In this document: piece after piece, positions 36,289-45,608 of the stretch
How positions within the stretch are numbered: position 1 is the stretch's first letter
How the letters are laid out: each line of letters begins with the position of its first letter
NCBI RefSeq assembly: GCF_002358085.1
Contig: NZ_NTJD01000006.1
Coordinates: forward strand, 1-64,000
Direction of reading: 5' to 3'
Length of the DNA: 64,000 bases
Source of the DNA: Pseudothioclava arenosa
Lineage (GTDB): Bacteria > Pseudomonadota > Alphaproteobacteria > Rhodobacterales > Rhodobacteraceae
Position numbers and translations under genes: made by a program
The notes under the pieces: generated by a model
The model's database searches: none
Told to the model about the DNA's origin: nothing
What the model saw: the letters and a program-made list of their open reading frames with translations, nothing else

Positions 36289-37275
36289 TCACACCCGCTC
36301 GATGATCTTTTCGCCGAACAGGCCTTGCGGACGGAACACGAGGAACACCAGCGCCAGCACATAGGCGAACCAGTTTTCCGTTGCGCCCCCGATCAGTGGC
36401 CCGGCGAAGAACTCAAAGAGTTTCTCGCCCACACCGATGATCAGACCGCCGACGATGGCACCCGGGATCGAGGTAAAGCCCCCCAGCATCAGCACCGGCA
36501 GCGCCTTGAGCGCGATCAGCGAGAGCGAGAACTGAACCCCCGACTTGGAGCCCCACATGATGCCGGCAACCAGCGCCACGAAGCCCGCGATCGACCAGAC
36601 CAGAACCCAGATGAAGCGCAGCGAGATCCCGACCGACAGAGCGGCCTGGTGGTCGTCGGCCACGGCGCGCAGCGCGCGGCCCTGCTTGGAGTACTGGCTG
36701 AACAGCGTCAGCGCCGTCACCAGCATCACCGCCACCACGGTGGCCACGATATCGAGGTTGTCGACGAAGAAACCATAGCCCAGAGCCTTGTCCGTGACCG
36801 ACTCAAGGGTCTCGTTGATGCCCTGCGGCAGGCCAACATCGAGCGTCTTGATATCGGCGCCCCACATCACATCCCCGAAGCCTTCGAGGAAATAGGCCAT
36901 GCCGATCGTCGCCATGAACAGGATGATCGGCTCCTGGTTCACGAGATGCTTGAGCACCAGTTTCTCGATGATGATCGCAAGACCGACCATGACCAGAGCG
37001 GTCAGCAGGATCGCCAGCAGCGCGGGCACCTTCCAGCCGAATTCGGTGACATGCAGCCCCGTAACGGCGTTGATCAGATGCGCGAAGGGCACCTGGCCTT
37101 CCTGAATGCCGACCAGCGTCAGCGCCGCGAACAGCGCAAGCACACCCTGCGAGTAGTTGAAGATGCCCGAGGCCTTGAAGATCAGCACGAAGCCCAGAGC
37201 CACCAGCGAATACATCACCCCGGCCATCAGGCCGTTCGCGGTGACTTCCAACGCGAAGAGAAGTTGATCAGGCAT
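36289..37275 (-). CDS. livH: Branched-chain-type ABC transporter permease (LivH)
   Basis: A 328-residue inner-membrane permease with eight or more hydrophobic segments. LivH hallmarks: GLMAGVMYSLVALGFVLIFKASG at the N-terminus (shown here as one family block, residues 15-37), NYSQG, QGRALRAVADDHQAALSVGI (the ATPase-contact loop), and the C-terminal RPQGLFGEKI. It pairs with LivM to form the membrane channel and lies between livG and the 59-aa gene. Confidence 0.94.
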   Translation of the reverse strand: MPDQLLFALEVTANGLMAGVMYSLVALGFVLIFKASGIFNYSQGVLALFAALTLVGIQEGQVPFAHLINAVTGLHVTEFGWKVPALLAILLTALVMVGLAIIIEKLVLKHLVNQEPIILFMATIGMAYFLEGFGDVMWGADIKTLDVGLPQGINETLESVTDKALGYGFFVDNLDIVATVVAVMLVTALTLFSQYSKQGRALRAVADDHQAALSVGISLRFIWVLVWSIAGFVALVAGIMWGSKSGVQFSLSLIALKALPVLMLGGFTSIPGAIVGGLIIGVGEKLFEFFAGPLIGGATENWFAYVLALVFLVFRPQGLFGEKIIERV

Positions 37276-37334
37276 GGCGGGCCTCCTTCTGGAACGGGCT
37301 CGTCGGTTTCAGGCAAGTCAGTTGGGATGCGAAC

Positions 37335-38156
37335 TTAGTCATGGGCGACCCCCAGATAGGCGTCGATCACATCCTGGTTGTTGCGCACCTCGTCGGGCGG
37401 GCCGTCACCGATCTTGCGACCGTAGTCCATCACCACGACGCGGTCGGACAGATCCATCACCACGCCCATATCGTGTTCGATCAGCACGGTGGTGGTGCCG
37501 AACTCGTCGTTCACATCAAGGATGAAGCGGCACATGTCCTCTTTTTCCTCGACGTTCATCCCGGCCATCGGCTCGTCGAGCAGCAGGATGCTCGGCTCCG
37601 CCGCCAGCGCGCGGGCCAACTCGACCCGCTTTTTCAGGCCGTAGGGCAGGCGCCCCACCGGCGTCTTGCGGATGTTCTGGATTTCCAGGAAGTCGATGAT
37701 CTTCTCGACCTTGGCGCGATGCTCGTCCTCTTCCTTCGCAGCGCCGGTGAACCACCAGCCCGCCTGCGCGAAGAGGCCTTTTTTCATCTTGGTCAGGCGG
37801 CCCGTCATGATGTTGTCGAGCACCGACATCCCGTCAAACAGCGCGATGTTCTGGAAGGTGCGGGCGATGCCCATCTGCGCGACCTTGTAGGGGCGCATCT
37901 GCGGGCGCCGCGCGCCGCGATACCAGACTTCGCCCTCGGTCGGGATGTAGAAGCCCGAGATCACGTTCAGCATCGAGGATTTCCCCGCGCCGTTCGGGCC
38001 GATGATCGCGCGGATCTCGCCTTCGCGGATGTCGAAGGAGATATCGCTGATCGCGGTCACGCCCCCGAATTTGAGCGTGATGTTCTTCAGCTCCATCACG
38101 ACCCCGCCGATCTTGCGGCCGTCGGCGGTCATATAGCCATCGGTCATGTCGTTCAT
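37335..38156 (-). CDS. livG: Branched-chain-type ABC transporter ATP-binding protein (LivG)
   Basis: A 273-residue ATPase. Walker A GPNGAGKSS is at residues 53-61, the LivG-type signature is PYGLKKRVELARAL, Walker B is ILLLDEPMAGMN, and the switch histidine is in VLIEHDMGVV. Residues 1-20 are an extension before MELKNITLKF, so an internal start at Met21 is possible. A four-base overlap with the upstream CoA-ligase gene (ATGA) ties the ligase and transporter into one translational unit. Confidence 0.94.
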   Translation of the reverse strand: MNDMTDGYMTADGRKIGGVVMELKNITLKFGGVTAISDISFDIREGEIRAIIGPNGAGKSSMLNVISGFYIPTEGEVWYRGARRPQMRPYKVAQMGIARTFQNIALFDGMSVLDNIMTGRLTKMKKGLFAQAGWWFTGAAKEEDEHRAKVEKIIDFLEIQNIRKTPVGRLPYGLKKRVELARALAAEPSILLLDEPMAGMNVEEKEDMCRFILDVNDEFGTTTVLIEHDMGVVMDLSDRVVVMDYGRKIGDGPPDEVRNNQDVIDAYLGVAHD

Positions 38157-40318
38157 TCCGCGGCCTCCGGGGTCTTGGTGGTTTCACCGAACACGCGGGC
38201 ATCGGCGATGCTCAGCGTGGCCTTGATCGAGCCTTTGCGACCGTCTTCGTAGGTCACTTCGGTCTCGGTGTAGATGCTGTCGCGCCCGTCATAGAGCGCC
38301 TCGATCAGATCGGCGAATTTCTCGGCGACGATATTGCGGCGCACCTTGCGGGTGCGGGTCATCTCGCCGTCGTCGGCATCCAGTTCCTTGTGCAGGATCA
38401 GGAAGCGGTGGATCTGGCAGCCCGACAGCATCGGGTCCTGCGCGACGCTCTCGTTCACCTCTTCGACATGCTTGCGGATCATGTCGTAGACGCGCGGATG
38501 GCCGGCAAGCTCCTGATAGGAGGCATAGGCGATGTTGTTGCGTTCCGCCCAGTTGCCGACCGCGTTCAGGTCGATGTTGATGAACGCGGTGCAACGGTCT
38601 TTGTTCGCGCCAAAGACAACAGCCTCGAGGATGTTGGGGTAGAACTTGAGTTTGTTTTCCACGTATTTGGGAGCGAACAGCCGCCCGTCAGCCAGCTTGC
38701 CCACGTCCTTGGCGCGATCGATGATGCGCAGGTGCCCCGAGCCTTCCTCGAAGAAGCCTGCGTCCCCGGTCGCCACCCAGCCCTCGGGGTCCTTGGTCGA
38801 GGCGGTGCTGTCGGGGTTGTTGTAATATTCGACGAAGGTGCCGGGGCTGCGGTAATAGACCTCGCCATTATCGCCGATCTTCAACTCGACGCCCGGGCTC
38901 GGCACGCCGACCGTGTCGGAGCGCACTTCGCCATCGGGCTGCTGGGTGATGAACACGCTCGCCTCGGTCTGGCCGTAGAGCTGTTTCAGGTTGATCCCCA
39001 GCGAACGATAGAAGTCGAAGATCTCGGGGCCGATCGCCTCGCCGGCGGTATAGGCCACGCGGATGCGGCTCAGCCCGAGCGTGTTCTTGAGCGGCCCGTA
39101 GACCAGAACTTCACCGGTGCGATAGGTGAAATAGTCACGCAGCGGCTGCGGATAGATATTGAGCAGCGGGCCGCGCGCCTTGAAGTGCTCGCGCGTGTGG
39201 ATCGGGTGGCGCAGCTTGACCAGCGCCAGACGGATCGCGTTCTCGACCAGCGTCTCGATCGCGAAGCCGATGCCCATCATGAAGCGATAGGCCCAGCGGA
39301 CACGGCGGCGCAGCGTCGGCTTGGAGCGCTTGGTGCGCAGCTTCGGCATGCCATAGGTCTCGCCCTTGGTCTTGGCGAAATCCATGAAATACTTGAACAG
39401 CCCGTGCTTGAGGTCGCCCGCGTCTTCCATGCGGATCATCACCTGCGTGAGCTGGCCTTCGAAAACCCGCGGCGGCGCGAAGAAATAGGTCGGGCCGATT
39501 TCGCGCAGGTCGGTCATCATCGTGGCAGCCGATTCCGGGCAGTTCACGGTAAAGCCCGACCACATCGCCTGGCCGACCGAGAAGATGAAGTCGCCAACCC
39601 AGGCCATCGGCAGATAGGCGAGAACTTCTTCGCCCTGCGCGAGATGGTCGAACTCGGCCGAGTTCTTGGCGGTCTCGATGATGTTGCGGTTCGACAGAAC
39701 CACACCCTTGGGCTTGCCGGTGGTGCCCGAGGTATACAGCATCACGCAGGTCGAGTCGTAATCGAGCTCGGCGATGCGCGCCTCGATCTCGGCCTCGAAG
39801 CGGTAGTGGCCCGCGCGGCCCTCGGCCTGGATGTCTTCGAGCGCGTTCATGCGGGAATGGTCGTATTTCCGCATGCCGCGACGGTCGGTATACAGCACGT
39901 GCTGGATCGACTGGATGCGGTCCTCGATCTCGACGACCTTGTCGACCTGCTCTTGATCGCCGCAGACGACAAAGCGCGCGCCGCAATGCTCAAGCACATA
40001 GGCCATCTCTTCGGCCACGGCGTCCTGATAAAGCGGCACCGGGACCGCGCCGCACATCTGTGCGGCAACCATGGCCCAGTAATGCCGCGGACGGTTCCGG
40101 CCGATGATCGCGATATGATCGCCACGCTCGACGCCGACCGACAGGAAGCCCATCGCCATGGCGCGAATCTCTTCATTCGCCTCGGCCCAGGTCCAGCTCT
40201 GCCAGATCCCGAATTCTTTTTCCCGATACGCCGGAAGGCCTCCGAAACGCTGAACGTTCCGGGCCAGAAGCGCGGGAATCGACTGCAGGTCTTTGCCTGC
40301 CGCGATTGCGTCTGCCAA
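38153..40318 (-). CDS. Long-chain-type acyl-CoA synthetase (AMP-forming), TTG start
   Basis: A 721-residue adenylate-forming ligase. P-loop YTSGTTGKPKG lies at about 195-205, LYGQTEASVF is motif A4/A5, and GWVATGDAG and RIIDRAKDVGKLADGR complete the core. The size and the long insert around residues 330-400 resemble FAA/FadD-like enzymes. No ATG fits the start. TTG at 40318 sits five bases after GGGAGG and begins LADAIAAGKDLQS (initiating as Met). The next in-frame ATG upstream would add 21 non-conserved residues. It is the first gene of the liv operon and divergent from the sensor kinase. Confidence 0.9.
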   Translation of the reverse strand: MADAIAAGKDLQSIPALLARNVQRFGGLPAYREKEFGIWQSWTWAEANEEIRAMAMGFLSVGVERGDHIAIIGRNRPRHYWAMVAAQMCGAVPVPLYQDAVAEEMAYVLEHCGARFVVCGDQEQVDKVVEIEDRIQSIQHVLYTDRRGMRKYDHSRMNALEDIQAEGRAGHYRFEAEIEARIAELDYDSTCVMLYTSGTTGKPKGVVLSNRNIIETAKNSAEFDHLAQGEEVLAYLPMAWVGDFIFSVGQAMWSGFTVNCPESAATMMTDLREIGPTYFFAPPRVFEGQLTQVMIRMEDAGDLKHGLFKYFMDFAKTKGETYGMPKLRTKRSKPTLRRRVRWAYRFMMGIGFAIETLVENAIRLALVKLRHPIHTREHFKARGPLLNIYPQPLRDYFTYRTGEVLVYGPLKNTLGLSRIRVAYTAGEAIGPEIFDFYRSLGINLKQLYGQTEASVFITQQPDGEVRSDTVGVPSPGVELKIGDNGEVYYRSPGTFVEYYNNPDSTASTKDPEGWVATGDAGFFEEGSGHLRIIDRAKDVGKLADGRLFAPKYVENKLKFYPNILEAVVFGANKDRCTAFINIDLNAVGNWAERNNIAYASYQELAGHPRVYDMIRKHVEEVNESVAQDPMLSGCQIHRFLILHKELDADDGEMTRTRKVRRNIVAEKFADLIEALYDGRDSIYTETEVTYEDGRKGSIKATLSIADARVFGETTKTPEAAE

Positions 40319-40513
40319 TGTTTCCTCCCTCGCGCCTTTTTGCGGCGCCAACCGCCTTGGGGCGATTCCTCTGTCGCCCATTGCGTCACGGGAGCAAGGT
40401 CGACGTCAAACATTTCCTGATTTTTTCGAGAATGTTACGAATTCTAACAGTGCGATTATACCCTTTGCCCGGCCCTGCCGGGGTGCTAGCGATAGGCCGG
40501 GAGGCACGGAAAA

Positions 40514-42418
40514 ATGGGCAGCGAAGAGACACGCGAAAGGCTGACGCAGGCCGGGCTGAACCTGATCCAGCAGGCGATTTCGATCTTCGACAGCGACCTG
40601 CGGCTGGCCGTCTCCAACCGCCAGTATCAGGTGATGTTCGATCTGCCCGAAGCGCTGACGCGGACCGGTACGTCCTTCGAAGAGACGGTCCGATTTCTTG
40701 TCCAGCGCGGTGAATACGGCCCCGTCGCCGATATCGAGAAGGCGGTGCACGACCGCGTGAATCAGGCCCGTGCCTTTCAGGCCCATTACATGGAGCGCAC
40801 GCGCACCAACGGCCGCACCATCGCGGTCGAGGGCGCGCCCCTGCCGCAGGGCGGCTGGGTCACCGTTTATACCGACATCACCGGCACCAAGCGGCAGGAG
40901 GCTCTGCTGCGCGCCCGCTCCGAGGAACTCTCGAGCCAGGTTCTGGATCATGCCGAGGCACTGGCGAGCGCGAACCGCGCGCTGGCTGCAACCAATGCCG
41001 CACTCGAAGAGGCCAAGGCCGAGCTGACCGCGATCGAGGCGCGCACCCGTCTCGTGACCGAAATGATGCCCGCCCATATCGCCCATATCGACCGCAACTT
41101 CATCTATACGTTCTCAAACCGGCGGCTGTCGTCGATCATGCCGGGTTCGGCCTCGGATGCGGTAGGCCAGCACGGCATCACGGCGCTCGGCGCCAATACT
41201 TTTGCCAAGATCGAGCCCGGGTTTTCCAAAGCGCTCGCGGGCGAAGCAAGTGTGCTTGAAATCACGCATGAGCCCTCGGGGCGGCGCATCCGCATCGCGC
41301 TCACGCCCGAGCGCATGCCTGACGGCCGGGTGACGGGCGTGTTCATCCTGTCCACCGACGTGACGCATGAAACCCAGGCCCGCGCGGCTCTGGCGCAGGC
41401 CTCACGGCGCGAACTGGCCGCAAAGTTAAGCTCCGGGCTCGCGCATGATTTCGCCAACCTCCTGACGATCATCATGGGAGTGCAGGGCCGGATCGAGCGG
41501 ATGGAGAGCCTGCCCGACGAGGTGCGCGAGGCGACCCGCTCGACGCTGGCGGCGGCGCGGCGTGGGGGCATGCTGCTCGATCGTCTGGCCGCGATTTCCG
41601 GCAAGCGCGAGTTGCGCCCACAGGCGGTGGAAATCACGCCGCTGCTCGAGGATCTCGCCTCGATGGCACGTCCGACGCTGGGCGATGCGGTGGCGCTGGA
41701 CATGCGGCTCGCGGGGCTTGAGGCGCCGATGCTGATCGATCCGGGCCCGCTGCAGGATTCGGTCTTGAACCTTCTTTTGAACGCGCGCGACGCGATGGCG
41801 CCCAAAGGCGGGCGGATCGTGCTGGAAGCGCATCCGGTTCAGGACACATGGCTTGAAATCGCGGTGAGCGACGAGGGCCCCGGCTTTTCCAACGAGGCGC
41901 TTGAACATGCGCTCGATCCGTTCTTCACCACCAAGGGCGGCGAGGGCTCGGGGCTCGGGCTCTCGATGGTCTATGACCAGACCAAGCTCGCCGGCGGCAC
42001 GATGCGGCTGGAAAACACCGACACCGGCGCGCGGGTGGTGCTGCGTCTGCCGTTGCGGCTGGCGAAAGGCGCGCGCCCGATGATGGTGCTCCTGGTCGAG
42101 GATAATGACGAGATCCGCGCCAATGTGCGCGACATGCTGACCGACCTTGGCCATTCCGTGATCGAGACGGCGACGCTGGCCGAGGCGCGCGTTCTGGCGC
42201 AGCTGACCGACATCGGGATGGTGCTCTCGGATATTCAGCTGGCCGGCGAAGGCACCGGCGTCGAGCTCGCGCAAGAATTGGCAGGCCGCCTGCCGACCCT
42301 GTTGATGACATCGCTGCCGCCCGGCGACAGGTTGCGCGCCTCCGCGCCCTGCCCGGTGCTGCAAAAACCCTTCACGAAGGGCGAGCTTGCCGCCCTCTTG
42401 TCCGGACTTCAGCCATGA
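40514..42418 (+). CDS. Hybrid PAS sensor histidine kinase
   Basis: A 634-residue kinase without membrane segments, hence cytoplasmic. Order: N-terminal PAS-like domain (about 10-125, NRQYQVMFDLPEAL, VTVYTDITGTKRQE), coiled coil (about 130-180), a second PAS-like region (about 185-290), phosphoacceptor His311 in LAHDFANLLT, ATPase boxes LLLNARDAM, DEGPGF and GSGLGLSM, and a C-terminal receiver (about 522-630) with Asp573 in LSDIQL. No HPt domain is fused or adjacent. It overlaps the regulator gene by four bases. Its divergence from the liv/CoA-ligase operon suggests it senses the substrate or CoA ester of that pathway. Confidence 0.92.
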   Translation: MGSEETRERLTQAGLNLIQQAISIFDSDLRLAVSNRQYQVMFDLPEALTRTGTSFEETVRFLVQRGEYGPVADIEKAVHDRVNQARAFQAHYMERTRTNGRTIAVEGAPLPQGGWVTVYTDITGTKRQEALLRARSEELSSQVLDHAEALASANRALAATNAALEEAKAELTAIEARTRLVTEMMPAHIAHIDRNFIYTFSNRRLSSIMPGSASDAVGQHGITALGANTFAKIEPGFSKALAGEASVLEITHEPSGRRIRIALTPERMPDGRVTGVFILSTDVTHETQARAALAQASRRELAAKLSSGLAHDFANLLTIIMGVQGRIERMESLPDEVREATRSTLAAARRGGMLLDRLAAISGKRELRPQAVEITPLLEDLASMARPTLGDAVALDMRLAGLEAPMLIDPGPLQDSVLNLLLNARDAMAPKGGRIVLEAHPVQDTWLEIAVSDEGPGFSNEALEHALDPFFTTKGGEGSGLGLSMVYDQTKLAGGTMRLENTDTGARVVLRLPLRLAKGARPMMVLLVEDNDEIRANVRDMLTDLGHSVIETATLAEARVLAQLTDIGMVLSDIQLAGEGTGVELAQELAGRLPTLLMTSLPPGDRLRASAPCPVLQKPFTKGELAALLSGLQP

Positions 42419-43128
42419 CCCACTCGACCCCGCCCCATGTCGCCATCCTCGATGACGAGCCCGAAATCCGCCGGATGCTGGCCGATGCGCTCGAAGAGGC
42501 AGGCTTCCGCACCACCTGCTATGGCCGCGCGACCGAGTTCGAGGCCGGGCTGAAGCGCACCGCGCCCGATGTCTGCCTGGTCGATCTGGGCCTGCCGGAC
42601 CGTGACGGGCTGGCGGTGGTGCATCGGCTGGCACTAGAATCAGGGGCGGCGATCATCATCATCTCGGGGCGCGCGCAGGTGCAGGACCGGGTGACCGGGC
42701 TTGAGCTCGGCGCCGACGATTACATCATCAAGCCCTTCGATCCCGCCGAGGTCGTGGCCCGTATTCGGGCCCGGCTGCGTAAAGGGCGCGTGGAAACCGG
42801 CGCCAGTTCGCAGGTCGCGCATTTCGCGGGCTGGCGGGCGCATTTCGATCGCTACGTGCTGGTCGACGAGACCGGCACCGAGACGCCCTTCAGCCATGCC
42901 GAAGGCGAGGTGCTGCGGCTGTTCCTCGATAGCCCGAACCGGCTGATCACCCGCGCGCAGATGCAAGAGGCGCTGGGCGGCGCGGCGGGAGAGAGCTTTG
43001 ACCGGGCGATGGATGTGCGGATCTCGCGGCTGCGCACGAAACTCGGCGAAGACCCCAAGAACCCCCGCCTGATCAAGACGATCTATGGCGCGGGTTATAT
43101 TTTCCTGGGCGAGGTGCGCTGGGCCTGA
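42415..43128 (+). CDS. OmpR-family response regulator
   Basis: A 237-residue regulator. The receiver has acidic pair Asp13-Asp14, phosphoacceptor Asp57 (LVDLGLPD) and Lys106 (IIKPFD). A linker leads to an OmpR/PhoB winged helix (about 140-235) with SHAEGEVLRLFL, MDVRISRLRTKLGEDPKNP and the wing IKTIYGAGYIF. It is translationally coupled to the hybrid kinase. The likely target is the divergent ligase/liv promoter between 40319 and 40513 (inference). Confidence 0.93.
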   Translation: MTHSTPPHVAILDDEPEIRRMLADALEEAGFRTTCYGRATEFEAGLKRTAPDVCLVDLGLPDRDGLAVVHRLALESGAAIIIISGRAQVQDRVTGLELGADDYIIKPFDPAEVVARIRARLRKGRVETGASSQVAHFAGWRAHFDRYVLVDETGTETPFSHAEGEVLRLFLDSPNRLITRAQMQEALGGAAGESFDRAMDVRISRLRTKLGEDPKNPRLIKTIYGAGYIFLGEVRWA

Positions 43129-43131
43129 GGT

Positions 43132-43782
43132 CTAGAACGGGCAGGGCGCGGAGAAGCTCAGGTGCCGCCCGCCGTCGGGATGGCGAAAGCGCAGGCTCTC
43201 GGCATGGAGCATCAGGCGCGGATAGTCGCGCCGCGCCCCCTCGGCATAGAGCGGATCGCCAAGGATCGGGTGCCCAAGCTCCATCATATGCACCCGCAGC
43301 TGATGCGAGCGCCCGGTGACCGGCATCAGCCGCACACGGGTGTTGCCGTCTTCATGGCGCATCACGCGCCAGTCGGTTTGCGCGGGGCGGCCCTGTTCGT
43401 GGTTCACATGCTGGCGCGGGCGGTTCGGCCAATCGACACAAAGCGGCAGGTCGACGCGCCCTTCTTTCTGCGCAAGCACCCCCGCCAAAAGCGCCTGATA
43501 GACCTTTTTCGTCTGCCGGTTCTCGAATTGCAGGCCAAGGTGGCGCTGCGCATGGGGCGTGAGCGCGAAGACCATCACCCCCGAGGTATCGGTATCGAGC
43601 CGATGCACCAGGAGCACCTCGGGGTGAACCGCGCGCAGCCGCGCGATCAGGCAATCGGCCTTGTCCGGCCCCTTGCCCGGCACCGACAACAGCCCCGCCT
43701 GTTTGTCGACCACGAGAATCTCGTGATCGGCATGCAGGATCCGCGGCGGATCGGAAGGCGGGGTATAGACGTAATCGCTCAT
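43132..43782 (-). CDS. rluA: RluA-family RNA pseudouridine synthase
   Basis: A 216-residue enzyme with the RluA-type active-site motif HRLDTDTSG (catalytic Asp63), PVTGRSHQLRVHM, GHPILGDPLY and LMLHAESLRF. It has no S4 domain, and short length places it with RluA, which modifies 23S rRNA U746 and several tRNAs at U32. RluC/RluD types would carry an S4 domain. It is convergent with the response-regulator gene. Confidence 0.88.
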   Translation of the reverse strand: MSDYVYTPPSDPPRILHADHEILVVDKQAGLLSVPGKGPDKADCLIARLRAVHPEVLLVHRLDTDTSGVMVFALTPHAQRHLGLQFENRQTKKVYQALLAGVLAQKEGRVDLPLCVDWPNRPRQHVNHEQGRPAQTDWRVMRHEDGNTRVRLMPVTGRSHQLRVHMMELGHPILGDPLYAEGARRDYPRLMLHAESLRFRHPDGGRHLSFSAPCPF

Positions 43783-43818
43783 GGCGCCGAGATGGCCCGC
43801 GCGGGCGCGCCGGTCAAG

Positions 43819-44271
43819 TCAGAGATCGGCGAAAACCGCTGCGAGGATCGTTTCAAGCCGCGTCGCATCCTCGGCGGTGAAGGCGTCGGGTTGGTTACTG
43901 TCGATATCGAGCACCCCGATCAGCCCGCGCCGCGCAAAGACCGGGATCACCAGTTCGGAACGCGTGCTGGAGGAACAGGCGATATGGTCGGAGAAGGCCT
44001 CGACATCGGGGACAAGCTGGGTGCGGCCTTCGCGCGCGGCGGCGCCGCAGACCCCGCGTGAGAACGGGATCACGAGGCAGCCGTGCCCGCCCTGATAGGG
44101 GCCGATCTTGAGCACGCCGGGGCTTGTCACGCGGTAGAAGCCCGTCCAGTCGAAGCGGTCATCGGCGTGATGGATTTCACAGGCGAGCGTCGCCATCAGC
44201 GCGACCTCGTCGGTCTCGCCGTGGGTGAGCGCCGCGATAGTGGCGGCGAGCGTGTCGTAATTCACAGGCAT
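43819..44271 (-). CDS. msrC: Free methionine-(R)-sulfoxide reductase (GAF domain)
   Basis: A 150-residue single GAF-domain enzyme that reduces free L-methionine-(R)-sulfoxide. The three redox cysteines of the fRMsr family are present: Cys65 (GGHGCLV), Cys75 (SRGVCGAAA) and Cys99 (DHIACSS), with IGPYQG and LVPDVEAF context as in E. coli YebR. ATG 44271 gives the family N-terminus; longer frames upstream enter the repeat element. It complements the protein-acting MsrPQ at the left end of the window. Confidence 0.9.
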   Translation of the reverse strand: MPVNYDTLAATIAALTHGETDEVALMATLACEIHHADDRFDWTGFYRVTSPGVLKIGPYQGGHGCLVIPFSRGVCGAAAREGRTQLVPDVEAFSDHIACSSSTRSELVIPVFARRGLIGVLDIDSNQPDAFTAEDATRLETILAAVFADL

Positions 44272-44289
44272 GCGCAGGTCCTTGGCCGA

Positions 44290-44338
44290 GGACGGGGGCG
44301 CCGCCCCCGACCCCGGGATATTTAGAGCAAAATGAAGA
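44290..44338 (-). repeat. Intergenic repeat, copy D (diverged)
   Basis: On the minus strand: CTTCATTTTGCTCTAAATATCCCGGGG, then the GGGGGCGGCGCCCCC hairpin (44294-44308). It has the same plan as copies A-C, with ATATCCCGGGG in place of ATACTCCGGGG. It lies between the thiolase and fRMsr genes, both on the minus strand. Confidence 0.65.
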
Positions 44339-45517
44339 TCAGGGGAGCTCGATCGCGATGGCCGTGCCCTCGCCGCCGCCGATGCAGATCGCCGCGACCC
44401 CGCGCTTGAGCCCGCGCGCTTCGAGCGCGTGCAGGAGCGTGACAAGGATGCGCGCGCCCGAGGCGCCGATCGGGTGACCCAGCGCGCAGGCGCCACCGTT
44501 CACGTTCACCTTGTCATGCGGGATGCCGAGCTTCTTCATGAAGGCCATGGGCACGACGGCGAAGGCTTCGTTGACCTCCCACAGATCGACATCCTCGACG
44601 GACCAGCCCAGCCGCGCGAGCAGCTTTTCGGCTGCCGGAACCGGCGCGGTGGGAAAGTCGGCGGGCGCCTGTGCGTGGCTGGCGTGGCCAAGGATGCGGG
44701 CGCGGATCGGCAGGCCCTCGTCCGTGGCGACCTCTTCGGCGGCCACCACGAGCGCTGCCGCGCCATCCGAGATCGAGGACGAGTTCGCCGCCGTCACCGT
44801 GCCGCCCTTGCGGAAGGCGGGTTTGAGCTGCGGGATCTTGTCGGGGCGGGCGTTGCCGGGTTGCTCGTCTTCGGTGACCTCGACCTCGCCCTTGCGGGTG
44901 GCGACGGCAACCGGGGTGATCTCGGTGGCGAACCCGCCTGATTTCTGCGCTTCAAGCGCACGCGACAGAGAGGCCAGCGCATAGGCATCCTGCTCTTCAC
45001 GGGTGAAGCCGAAGGCCTCGGCGCAATCCTCGGCAAAGGTGCCCATCAGGCGGCCCTTGTCATAGGCGTCCTCGAGCCCGTCGAGGAACATGTGATCGAC
45101 GACCTGCGCATGGCCAAGCCGCGCCCCGCCACGCATCTTCGGCAGGAGGTAAGGCGCGTTGGTCATGCTCTCCATGCCGCCTGCGACCATCACTCCGGTC
45201 GAGCCGGTGGCGATCTGATCATAGGCCATCATCACGGCTTTCATCCCCGAGCCGCACATCTTGTTCAGCGTCGTCGCCGGCACGGACTGTCCCAGCCCGC
45301 CCGCGAATCCCGCCTGGCGCGCGGGGGCCTGCCCCTGGCCCGCAGGCAGCACGCAGCCCATCAGGTTTTCTTCGATCCGCTCGGGTGCCACGCCGCCCCA
45401 GGCCAAGGCCGCGCGGATCGCGGCTCCGCCCAGATCGGCCGCGGTGACCGTGTTGAACACGCCCTGCATCCCCCCCATCGGCGTGCGCGCCGCCGACACG
45501 ATGACAACATTTCTCAT
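44339..45517 (-). CDS. Thiolase (acetyl-CoA C-acyltransferase family)
   Basis: A 392-residue thiolase. Nucleophile Cys88 is in LNKMCGSGMKA. The C-terminal NGGACALGHPIGASGAR carries the catalytic His, and the second Cys is in CIGGGEGTA. NEAFAVVPMA is also conserved. It could serve as biosynthetic acetoacetyl-CoA thiolase (feeding PHB synthesis) or in beta-oxidation. phaB and fad genes are absent here, so the role is open. AGGAGGAAACC precedes ATG 45517. Confidence 0.92.
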   Translation of the reverse strand: MRNVVIVSAARTPMGGMQGVFNTVTAADLGGAAIRAALAWGGVAPERIEENLMGCVLPAGQGQAPARQAGFAGGLGQSVPATTLNKMCGSGMKAVMMAYDQIATGSTGVMVAGGMESMTNAPYLLPKMRGGARLGHAQVVDHMFLDGLEDAYDKGRLMGTFAEDCAEAFGFTREEQDAYALASLSRALEAQKSGGFATEITPVAVATRKGEVEVTEDEQPGNARPDKIPQLKPAFRKGGTVTAANSSSISDGAAALVVAAEEVATDEGLPIRARILGHASHAQAPADFPTAPVPAAEKLLARLGWSVEDVDLWEVNEAFAVVPMAFMKKLGIPHDKVNVNGGACALGHPIGASGARILVTLLHALEARGLKRGVAAICIGGGEGTAIAIELP

Positions 45518-45608
45518 GGTTTCCTCCCTCATAAACACGATCGCTGGATACCGATTGGTAAGCTTTGCCCCGTAGCCTGCGGTCAAACGACCTTCGCAGG
45601 AGCGAGCC

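Noticed and set aside
35861-36292. A 143-codon minus-strand open frame in the livM-livH gap
   Set aside because: Its composition is low-complexity and it lacks a convincing start. The 59-codon frame at 35908-36087 has a ribosome-binding site and membrane-helix pattern and overlaps it.
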